From the NCBI GenBank assembly GCA_963971405.1, contig OZ020492.1, forward strand, positions 5,084,001 through 5,148,000: a stretch of DNA of 64,000 nt. Reading direction: 5' to 3'. Under the pieces are notes generated by a model that ran no database searches, was not told the origin of the DNA, and saw only the letters and a program-made list of their open reading frames with translations. Positions 37,401 to 49,400 of this stretch are shown here, piece by piece; positions within the stretch are counted from its first letter, which is position 1; each line of letters opens with the position of its first letter. This stretch comes from Psococerastis gibbosa (lineage: Eukaryota; Arthropoda; Insecta; Psocodea; Psocidae). Position numbers and translations under genes: made by a program.

Positions 37401-40400
37401 AATAACCCGGCATTTCGTAAAAACAATTTTTTTTTGGTTCATGAGACCACAAAACGTGTAAATACACTGAAATATCAACGTTGAAAAATATTAAGTATAA
37501 ATAAAAAAACAATAGCTACCCGCCGTTAATAGCGTTGGTGGGGCAAACGAAGAAATTAATAAAATTCAATAAAATAAATAAATTTAGTAAAAAAGAAACG
37601 CCTTTAGGGATCTGGCCCTGGGCTTGAGGGCTGGTAGTACAAGATGATTCTTTTCCAGTTCCTGTGGTCAGCAAGCTGACAGGGAGCCGTGTTTAATAAA
37701 TAAATAACTACTTTTTTGTTCTGTTACTAAGCGCAACATAGCGGAGTTATAGGGCTATAAAGCCCTCTCTTACACTTAACTAGGACCGCCTGCTTTACAT
37801 GCCCTCCTAAGCATGGCCAGAAAATGTAGCAAGTGTAGGACTCGAACCAACAACCCATTGGGTGAAAATCGGAGTCCGAACCACTACTCTATTTGTCATG
37901 ACCATTGGGGTTATGTTTACGCAGGTCCGACGAAAAAATTTCCTTTAAAGTCAAGTCTAGAACCCCGGCCTCCTATTTCATAGTCGAGTACACAGCCGAC
38001 TAAACTACTTTGGCGGCTGAACATATTGGTCCCGATCATTCGCACGCTATCTTCTGGCATAAACGGTAACCACTCCACCAGTAAAGAGAAGGTACCTATT
38101 ATGGTTAGGCGCTTATTCCACCGACGTCAATTTTCAATGTGCATGTGGATGACGTGGTAGCAGACATCATTATTTAGTCTCTGCCATATTTTAAGGAGAC
38201 TATAATGTAGATACTTAACTTATCTATTATAAATTAAGTTATAATATGGCAGAAACTAATTAATGATGTCTGCTACCACGTCAATCCACATGCACATTGA
38301 AAATTGACGTCGGTGGAATAAGCGCCTTAGGAGGACCCAAGTTCCATGTCGAGTCTCAACCCGCCACCTTACATTTCAAAGCCCAACTCTCTTCCAACTG
38401 GATCATGCTGATGCCCATTAAATTGTAGATTAACTTGGTAAAAACCGTCAGCAATTTTTTTTTTTTTTTTTTTGCAGGAGGTTTGGCAGATGCTGGTTGA
38501 TTTTCCGGTCAGCGTTATAAAGATGACCATTGGTCATGGCGCTGCTGGAAGCGCGAGTGCCTATCTGGAGGATCCGGAGATGCTGGAAGACTGGGACCGG
38601 GAGCAAGACTTCATGCTTCGTGGCAACAAAATCCCCGTGGTTCCTTCCCCATCGGAAATGCTTCTTTGCATTGGTCGCATCCCCCTATCCTATACTCCTG
38701 CCATGTATGATGGTCTCGTGAAGTCATTCGGGGAAGTTAACATGAGCTTTCTAATGATCTCTGAAAAAACAGGTAAGCATTTTTGAAAGGAAAGAAAGGC
38801 AGACAGGTCGCGAGCTCCAACCTCGCCCTCGACGATGGAGGTCAAATCGGACGTGAGAAGGACGTTTCCTCTCGTAAAATTAGAAAGGAAGGTTTTTATG
38901 GGTCAGCCCCACTTGACCCCTTTCTAGATAGGATAAGCTGGGTTTGCAGGGTTGGGGGGAGGGTAAGCACGCATAAACCCTTCCCCCTCCTCAGTAAGCT
39001 AAGCATTTCGTTGTCCATTACAGTTCCCTACGGGAGAGATGTGACGCGCTCTCGTCAAGGATATTGTACGAATTTCCTGCCACGTCTTTTTCGATCAAGC
39101 AGAGCACGCTTTGGACACTTCCAAACAACTTCAAAGCCTGTCGTGGCTCTACGGCGTGCTCTGATTGGTCAAAAAATACGTGTCGAACCCTAAATAAAAA
39201 CCTAACCGAACCGACCATCACCTCAACACGGGTACTTACCTACAGAGGCGACTGAAGAGGTGAATCGGATACATTCATTAAATTGTTTCTATGCGACTAA
39301 CCTTTTTTTAAATTAAATAAAAAAAATCTATGAACACGTCTTGTCCTTATGATAATTATTTTCTACCAATCAAGTTTCAATTTATTACCAACTAAAAAAA
39401 CTTAACAAAATAAATGATCTACCGCCAAAGACCCGCGTTACACCTGCGCCCTCATTACTAAAACAACCGTAAGTTGAACAAATATATACATTTTCAACAC
39501 TTCAACGTGAGTAATTTTTTTCCAAAGATCCACGATTTCATTATGGGTGTTAGAATATTTTTTATTACCGGTGTGTGATCCAACCTGCTAGTAAATGTTC
39601 GCAATTTTTAATTCAGAAACTTAAACCTACATATTATGATTATGAAATTGTTTCTATGCGACTAACCTTTTTTAAATTAAATAAAAAAATCTATATAACA
39701 CGTCTTGTCCTTATGATAATTATTTTCTACCAATCAAGTTTCAATTTATTACCAACTAGAAAAGCCTGTCGTAGTTCTACGGCGTGCTGCGATTGGTCAA
39801 AAAATACGTGTCGAACCCTAAATAAGACGTGGCAGAAATTTAAAGAAAAACATCCATAGCGAGAGCGAATGGCCTTCCATCGTATAGTCTTATAGTAAGT
39901 TATAGTAATATCTGCAAGCAAGGCCTGATTTAGGAATTAGCCGCCTCGTTGTTACTCAGAATTTGCCCCGCCCCCAAGTCTGGTATTTGTTTCATCTTCT
40001 TATTTTAAGTAATTGAGAACGAGAACTTAGGGTCGACGCCGCTGACGACAAATTTAATTATTAATGGAGTTATAATTCTGGTACTCCAGCGAGAATTTGC
40101 CGCCCCAAAAATCTGCCGCCCTGGGTTGTAGCCCAGTTAGCCTAGTGGGTAAATCAGGCCCTGCTTGCAGAACCTGTTTAACCTCAAACTCACGCGTACT
40201 TTTGTCTAACACAAACTACTATACCTGGTGACAGGCTCGCTAGTTATTGAAGATAAATTATAACTAGAACATATCATGGGCAACCACTAAACACTGTAGA
40301 AAATTCAATTTATGGGCCGAGTGTGAGACATTCTAGAACTGTAAGTTGTGGTTATATTATTATCCTAACCTAACCTATCGCACTTATTGGTTGTTCGAGA

Positions 40401-43400
40401 TGTGATCTTACTATAATTCGCCTTCACTGTTCAGTGAGCCTGTGACCGAGATTAAAGATTACTGTTGGGGCAATACACAAGAAGTTATCGAAGGCTTTGA
40501 ACCCTTTGGAGACAAAGGCGCCAAAGTTATCCAATGGTTGCCAATATCTACATTCCGCTTTCTCATTGTAGCCAGGTGTTCATTGTTAGTCTGTGACCCT
40601 TTTTTGGGAAACGGTTTTACTGGATGGGGTAATATCTATAGGGCCCATGCTTATCTTATGTGGCTGTATCAGGGTGGTCTCACTGAAGTTGTGAAGGGGT
40701 TTTAGAGGCCCCGATATCGGACCAGTTACCACTTACCAGGGGCTCAGTCGCCTGTGTCGTTTTTTAAATCTTGAATCATTCAGTAGAAATTAAATGTCCC
40801 TTCGGAGTGAGCCACTTGTGTTACGTTTAAAACAAATCATTTATTATGGAATAGAGGATACGGCTTTTTCTGTTGACGATTGGATATTTAGAGGTCTTGT
40901 GAAGCCTCAATGTGAGTGTAGTGCAGAAAATACTTCAGTCAGACGCAGTTTAGTGCACTGTGAAGCTTGAAGGAAAAAGGGAGCCTGATAACGAAAAGGA
41001 GTGAAAACAAAAGCAGCCACAAAAGGCACGACAATCCTGAATTAAAGAAATAATTGTGTTTAAAATCAATTTTGACAGGAAATGCTGCTTTATATATCAA
41101 TATTCCACTGCATTTTGTTAAATAGCTTAAGACCGTGAATAACACCGGAAACGGACAGAAAATACTGACAACTCCCTCACGTTTCCTGACTGTAGCTATT
41201 CGTTTATTTACGGCCACATAATATGCATAACAATGCAGAGAAATATTTCTTTTGAACTATTGGGCGTCATTGATAGCTCTACGAACAAAATCAGGTGATG
41301 CTTTAATTTAAGTTGCCCAAGTATTCCATAAAGCAGTACGCCCATTTCCTTGCAAATTACCTTTTAAGAGGATATGCAACGTTGAAAATTGGTACGCCAA
41401 AATTAAATACTTGTCATATTTTATTTCATTAACTCAGCAAGTTTGAAAAATTTGGCTCATTTAAGTTGTAGAAGATCACTTCGTGCATCATTTAATCAGG
41501 TATTTTTACTTTTCGGTTTTGTGGTTTTTTAAAAATTCTAGATTATGCATAATTTTAGTCCCCTCTGGTATTTATGGAGGAAATAAGGTACCAAAAATTT
41601 AATATTTCCTATTATATGATGCTTGAAGTAGTCTTCTACAACTTACATGAGTCAAATAACTTGCTCTGTTAATTAAATAAAAAGTAAAAAGTCAATAAAA
41701 ACAACACATTTTGGGGTGCTCATTTTCTACGTAGCATGTCCTCTTAACAGACGTGTATGGGCTCAATTTCTATGTAACTGTAGTATACCCATAGAATATG
41801 AATAAAAATGTTTTAGCACATACAAACAATACAAACCTCTTCAGTCCCCTCGGTAGGTTGAGTTACTGTAGGTCTCCGATTGCATTCTCTGTAGTCTCGC
41901 ACAAGTTCTAAAGTAATAGCAATTCCAAAAGAACCGGTCCGAGTTTACTCGAACATGCTTTCCAATTTATCAAAATTAGTAGATAGAGAAAATGAGTAAT
42001 TTCATGGTAAATAATTTTCCTATGGTTAAATTTCCGATATCTCGGGGGGGGGGGGGGTGTCCACCTGACGTCACTCGTCACTGGTGGTGAGGTAAATTCT
42101 AGATAGGTCAGACCAACACATTTGTACATTTGTACAAAACCAAATACTTTTTTGGGAAAGCAACCTGTCCGGTTTCGTTACTCAATTTAACACCTAAAAC
42201 ATACCTGAAGGTAGAAATCATCGATAGAAAGGTGTCGCAGAAAAATTATTTTTTAGTCATTTTTCATTAAAATTTGGTCATTTTTATTTTATTACCCCCA
42301 GAAGCAAACTATCAAGGGGCAAGCGACCCCCCGCATTTTATCAACATTAACAACAACTACAATATATGTGAATTTAAAAGAAATCGTTGGAGCCGTTTTT
42401 GGGAAATAATTTTTTTAGACGTTTTTTTGATGTTTTTTGAAAATAAAACCCCCCCTAATTGAGTTAGCCCAAAATAAAAAAAAAGATCCCGAGGTATGAT
42501 TTTTGTGAACCTACATGCCAAATTTCATCAAAATCGACCGAGCAGTTTGCCCGGAAATCGACGCACAGACAGACAGACAGACAGACATTTCGTAAAAACC
42601 ACTTTTTTGGGGTTCCTGGTACCTTAAAACATATAAATCCGTTGAAATCTCGGAATCGAAAATTTCGACCGTCACAAAGCTTTCCTTATACTACGTATAA
42701 ATTGGAAAGCAAAAATTGTAAATTGTACTATTCTATTTGATGCTGACCCCTAGTTGAGTGTATTGTGGGGCCATATGGCCCTTACTCCGCTAGGTTCATA
42801 GCCCGTCCATGTGTGGTAGGCCATTTGACGCCGTGCCGCATAGTAGAGCTGGGCCAATCCCTCCTGTGTCGTAGTTCGGTTTTCTACCTCAATGCCAGTG
42901 AAGCTGAATAGGTGATCGGCATTCCCCTCCCCCGTCGCGCCATGGTTAAGACGCAGGAATATAGCTAATTTAGTCACACTTCGAATAATGCGTCCAGGGG
43001 GCATGTGAACTTTCGTTCGGACGCGAGCTGTCACCCCCCTAAAAAAGTTAAGTGATTATTTATTTATTTATTTTATAAGTAAGAGCCAGCTACCTACCGA
43101 AGGCAATAATTAATTACATTAATTATTCTTTGAGGTTAAATAAAAACCTAATTTTATAAATGAATGATGTCTTAACCCAATACCTCATGCTAGTAATTGT
43201 ATTTCTTTTTTTTTAGGTGAAAGCAAAGGTTATGGATTCGTAGAGTACCAAAATAAGGAAGTAGCATTAAATGCCAAATCGAAATTAAGTAGCCTTAACG
43301 TTAAAGACTGTGGTCTTTGGGTGGAATTTGTAGACCCTAACTTGACCACGTTCGAGTCGCTTCACTCCAAGTGTCTCTACGTATGGAATTTGCCGCCAAA

Positions 43401-46400
43401 TTACTGCGATATGACGGACTTTAGGAAAAAGTAAGTATTTTTTCTAGATGTCTTATTTATCTGGTTTCAGCAAAACTGAAACCGAACCGGCCATCACCTC
43501 AACACGGGTACTTACCTACAGAGGCGACTGAAGAGGTGAATCGGATACATTCATTAAATTGTTTCTATGCGACTAACCTTTTTTTAAATTAAATAAAAAA
43601 AATCTATGAACACGTCTTGTCCTTATGATAATTATTTTCTACCAATCAAGTTTCAATTTATTACCAACTAAAAAAACTTAACAAAATAAATGATCTACCG
43701 CCAAAGACCCGCGTTACACCTGCGCCCTCATTACTAAAACAACCGTAAGTTGAACAAATATATACATTTTCAACACTTCAACGTGAGTAATTTTTTTCCA
43801 AAGATCCACGATTTCATTATGGGTGTTAGAATATTTTTTATTACCGGTGTGTGATCCAACCTGCTAGTAAATGTTCGCAATTTTTAATTCAGAAACTTAA
43901 ACCTACATATTATGAATAAGATTTGCATTTTAGTCTTTTAGGTCTTTTGCACATAAATATTTATTTATATGTTTTTAGATAGTCATGCAAAATTTAAAAT
44001 CGACAAGTGATTTCTTATTCATAATTAATAATTAACCGGTCACACTCAGAAGTCCTCTGATAGAGAAAAAAAATGTAATAAAATCAAACGCTAGGCTGTT
44101 TATCGCCAAAAGACACAGTGCTCGCTAAATTGAAGTTGTATGCTAAATCAATTGTGCATTGTCTTTTCGATCGAGAAGCACATTGTCGATTTAATAAATT
44201 TAACCGGGTTCAATATGCCAAATCCTCCTATTGAAAAGAAATTGGGTTTGCTACATATGTTATATTTATAGTCGTAAGGATATGAAATGAAAGCGCTATG
44301 AATAATGCTATACTCATTTATTTAAATCTTCAATTCTAGTTTATTATAGTATAACAATGAAAGTAATGCGTTGTCTATAATTATATTCAAGAATAGAATA
44401 GAATTTATTGCTCCATTAAGACATAAACAGTCCTTTCAGCAATCGTCAACATTAAACACACAAAAAAAGCATTTAGAAAATTTTGTCATCAAACATTACA
44501 ACGTAGATGGCACATACAATATATATATGCATGCATTGTTAGGTACATCAGATAGTTCTCAATTTACATGGAGCAAAAACAGCCTTCACTTTATCCTAGA
44601 CCTGCAAAAGGTGTCGATTTATTTGGTATTCTAATCGGTTGTTGTCAATGTGCTATTCCTATCATAAATATTGTAATTTTCCTGGGTTCAGAGCAGCAGG
44701 TTGCATGTTCAGTTTCTTTCCATCTTCTGGAGTTGCCACTTCCAACATTGTTTGTTCTTAATTGTGCGGTTGCACTGGTATGTTACATGCTGAATTTTTT
44801 TAGTTTTTGATGATTTTTTAGTCATTAGGTACTAATATATGGCAAGTCTACATTTATTAATGGGATCATTCGTTCCCGTATCGTAGCTATTCAATAATCA
44901 TCCCACACATACGTATTTGGTGCAGTGGTCAGCACACCACCCCTGTAAGGGGGATACTCAGGTTTGAATCCCGTTTCCGTCAATTTTCCCATATCTTCCT
45001 TTCTCTAATTCCCCTGCCTGTATAGATTGGCTATACACGGTATACATTGGTATTACGGTAGTGAAAAATAGGATCCTCTACCAGCCTAAATCCATTATGG
45101 ATTGACGTGGCACTTTTTTTCAATAGGGGTATTCACTGTGTTGGTAGAAAATGGCAAAAAGGGAAAATGAGAAAATAGAGATATTGCTCAGCGTGAGGAT
45201 ACCTCCGCCGACCATAGAAATAGAAAAACCTAACCTAACTTACCTCCAAAGTTTCTTCGCCTTTGGCTATTAACTTATGAACATCTGCTGTAGTCCACAT
45301 CATCCCACATTTTTCTTTTTTTTTTATTAATTTCTGTCGCAGCGCTCATTTTTTTTAATTAAATAAAAATAAAAAGCTAAATTCAAAAGCAAATCGACGA
45401 CAAATATGGCCGTTTTCGATTTCCCAAGTGCAGTGGGGTTGTATAAAGTGGAAATGTTACAAAAAAAGGTTTCCATATGGCATCATTTGTCTAATTGAAA
45501 AACTGGAGTTCTATTTTTCCATTTTCCCTTAGTTTCCTATTTTCCCTTAGGGTAAACCTAACTCATTGAATACCCCTTATAATAAACAAGGCAAGTTAAA
45601 TACATTGCTCTACTTTTTGTGTTATTTATTTACAGGATGAGTGTTGTTGCGAATCCACCCTATTGCCAAATAGCTTTGAAGAACGGCAGACCGCTCTCAT
45701 GGGGTCTTGTAGAGTTTAATTCTGCAGAGGATGCAGAGGCAACCTTTTGTAAGCTCAATGGTGCGGAATTCGAAAGGCATGACAACAAAGATGGTAGTCC
45801 AAGAACGTACAAGATGGCATATTACATTCCTGGAGTCCGTGCCATCCATCTTTACCTGAGACTTTTGGATGACGAGCCATCGCTCAAAGGCAAAGGAACT
45901 GGACTCTTGCCGAATCCCCCGCCTCCTATTGTGTATCAAACTTTCGAAAATCTCAGGAAGCAAAATCCTGTATGTAAGTAGCCATCACTTTATGTAAATT
46001 TCAACCTCTTACCTTCTTCGTTTCCTTCTAGCTAACTTCAAGTTAAAAATCACACAACAACGTTGTACATTGCTACGTCGCACATTAAAAATTATAAAAC
46101 ACAACCGGTTTCGACAATGTCAAAAATGAAAGGAGAGTAGGAAATAACATTAGGGGTCTTCACAGTGTTCGTGTTATCGAGTTATACCTAGTTACGTGTG
46201 TTATATCAAGTTAAGTTAACACACCGATAACCAAGCTAACCAGCGTGTTATCCTAAACGCACTTCCAAGTTAGTTAACTGTGCTATTTAGCTTGCGCTGC
46301 GATCCATAGCTCAGATTTGACCGCCGCCATCTTTGTTTTTGTTGATTGATTTGAAACACGCGTTTAAAATTTTGTAGTATTTAAATTTATTTGTATTATC

Positions 46401-49400
46401 TATTATCACAAGCAATTACCGCAAATACTTAAAATTGTAATATCCAAAATGATTAAATGAACAAAAAAATATAAACAAACGTGGCACTAGAATAGAGTTC
46501 TGCCACTTTCTTTAAAACCGTGCCACGAACGTCTGACTACTACCACGTTGTTTACACTTAAATATTTTCGATATAGCATGTTAACTCACTCCCGAGGTCC
46601 ACTCACGATTGTGTGTTAACTCGATAACACTAACACTGTGAAGACCCCTATTATATGAAATTGTCTCCTTTGTAGTACTTCAAACACATTATAATAAAAG
46701 TTAACTTAATAAAATATTACGCAAAAAACACAAAATTATGTCTAGGGTGTCCCCAGTAGTATAGTAGAGGTTGGACCTCGTATTGCATACTATGTTACCC
46801 TGCTAATCAAACAAGATATCAACTCTTACCTGTCCATTGTACTTTTGAAGCTCCTGCTATTTTGTATTACCCAGCTCTTGTGTCCCACGAAAAGAAAACA
46901 ATCCAGAGTCCCGGGCCCGCAAAAAATGTTACACTTCAAAATAGTGCAGTATCCTCATCAGTTTTGCCGTTTCAACATTCATGCGAAGATATCTCGGTTC
47001 CAATGCAATTCTTTTCTGCATAACTTATTAATTTGGTAGCACAATTACTATTGTTTAACTTTCTCCTGGTTCTCTCCCGACATCATATTCACTTTACTTT
47101 TTCCAATGCCCTGTAAGGTTTGAACAGTTTGGCTCGTCAGCCAAGAACAAGCAAGCGAACCCATCTCGTGAGTGTCAAAGAGTGGGCAGTTGGACGATGC
47201 GATCAGGTAAAGCCTATGGAGATAGGACGGCATTAAACCTTTCCAGGCCTTCATGTGTTGCACAGTGGCTCCTGGCTTTAAGCTTTGACCCAGCCAGACA
47301 ACGATTGTCACCAGCAGCTGTCGTCCCTATTGATTGTTGTTGTCACTAATAGAAGTTTTTTTTATTTTTTTAGTTGCTCAAAACGTCCAGAAGATATTAA
47401 TATCTGAGCTTTTCGGAAGTTCTGAAAAATCTGAAAGTATGGCTAACAATAAGAGCCCAGAACCGTTTCCATGTTACCCGGATACAAGCATGCTTACGCA
47501 CGATCAGCGGGTCATTTTTGAAATCGTGAAGGGAGACGTTGATAATGGAACCCTCACCCCTCAGGAAGCAAGCTTCATATTGATGAGGGATGTCTTTGGT
47601 AAGTAGCTCTTATTAGGCTCTGAAAGCATTGTGCAATCATGGTAGTCGGTGAAGTCGAAAGATTTGAGCGGATGGGGAAATTAAGTTCGTCGAGCTCTGT
47701 GGCTGGCATCTTCAGTGGGTGTTACTACGATACGATACCTCGAGCCAATCAAGAGCTGAATTCAAGGAAGGGAACCAATCAGCGTATAGTGTACAGTCAG
47801 TCTCATGGTCTCATTCAAAGTGGGAGGCATCCCTTTGTAAACAACGTAGTGCGTATAGTCTTTTGGAAATTTCAGCCGCAAAGCTTGACGAGAAGTCTGA
47901 TGCTAATGCTCCAATGCGGCCTCGGTTTGTCAGCCCGGATATTTCTATTCACTGAATGACTTTGCTGTTACACATGATATTATTTAGCTCAGTTGAATAC
48001 CAAATAGTCTGTATTTTTCTAGTACTGTGTTTCTGATGACCATGGCAGTTTCGAGCATAGATGTTCTGTCCTAATTTGGCTGTCCCGCTTTTGATATTTT
48101 TCTATAAATTAATTGTCCGTACCAAATCTCCCTTCTCTTACACGTAACTTCTGGGTAACGTCTCTAAGTTCAGCATCCTTTATGACTATTATTTTTCACT
48201 TGATAATGCATGTTTTATATTTTTATAGGGTACCTTCCAAACGCATTGCGGCCCATGCTGGTGCCACAGCTATCTCCGACTCAGGTAAGGTGCTGTTCAA
48301 GCATAAGAGTACGAAAATAGTTGTTTAGTTTCGTTAGCAAACTATATTGCTAAAAAAAACTCATAGACAGAGGAATTGTAATGATTGGTCTCATTTGCGA
48401 TTCCAATACTTCGTTTAGTGCTTTAGTGCTCAAATATCTTGTAAGTGGCATTTTTATTGAAATTGCGTTTTTGACTCTTTTGGCTATACAATGCCCTCCG
48501 TCAAGGGGTGAGAAATGGTTTTCTTGGTAGTTGCAAGAAATAGCTGAAGCAGCATCTAGGAAACAAAGCATACCGTTAAGTTGATATGTACCTTAAGAAC
48601 GGCTCCTTTATCTCAAGTGGGATGCAGAAGACGTTCGTGTCCGGAGTCAATCGATGAGGTCGAGCTGTCCTTGCCTGGGCTGTTGGAATGTGGTCTGATT
48701 AGAGTTTTATTGTTCAGGATAGCTCTGCCTCATTCATTAATTCACATAGGTTTTAATCACTTGCTCCCTCATATGTGATGTGTACAGTAGGTAAGGGTGA
48801 ATCACTTCCCCTTTCTTGTCGTTGTACGTATGCTTGCTTCGTTAAATATCTGTTCGTATTGTGCCTTCCCTCATGACAAATTTCATTTGTAATGTCTATA
48901 CTTATGAATTCTAATACTTACTATGATAATTACTATAACAGTGATAAAAACATCCAACCGGATTCGACTTTAAGTCATCCTCAAGTGAGCTGATAAATTG
49001 ATACAGGTAATTACAAGTATTTCGTCAACATATACATTACAATACATTATAATGCTGCCGCTAAATCCAACAAGGGTGAATTGCTGATAAATGTTATATC
49101 GTTTAATATGAGTTTTGCCTACTTTTATTTCTATAGTTTCAAAATTGTCCAGCAATTTACCCTTTATAGCTAGCTACATTGTTTTTAAATTAATCAAATG
49201 AACAAGATTGTCTTGTTTCATTCATGTTTTGTGCCAGCATTGATCCCGCGTGGATTTAGAAATATTTCTCGAAGGGGGTGGAACTGGCGGGAGATTTTTT
49301 TTAGGAATTTTGCTTTGAACCCCTCACTTATAATTAATCCTCTACCACTATCACTGCCATTTTAAAAGAATTTACAGATTTTTTTTTTTATCTTTAATTT

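Larger units (their letters stand above)
25419..38477 (+). other. raver intron 1 (13 kb)
   Basis: The largest intron here. It contains two RTE-like LINE fragments, SINE A copies 4-6, family F copies 4-5, foldback P copy 2, MITE H copies 1-2, the 31344 and 33281 tandem repeats and the 34901 duplication. The stretches 25419-26570, 27180-28000, 30480-31330, 31500-32430, 32580-33270, 33480-34440 and 35560-36390 are AT-rich with no gene seen. 33480-33600 resembles 18530-18610. Confidence 0.7.
43916..45635 (+). other. Remainder of raver intron 3
   Basis: A LINE-like tail fragment (44389-44410), the doubtful frame at 44568 and SINE C at 44915. Otherwise AT-rich. Confidence 0.5.

Noticed and set aside
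38783-39193. 136-aa frame after raver exon 2
   Set aside because: It lies in the intron directly after a good donor; low-complexity and repeat-derived, no domain.
40435-40575. Extra exon in raver intron 2 ([17 protein letters not shown]..)
   Set aside because: It has AG/GT-like borders, but its phase does not fit between exons 2 and 3, which already join in frame; no family recognised.
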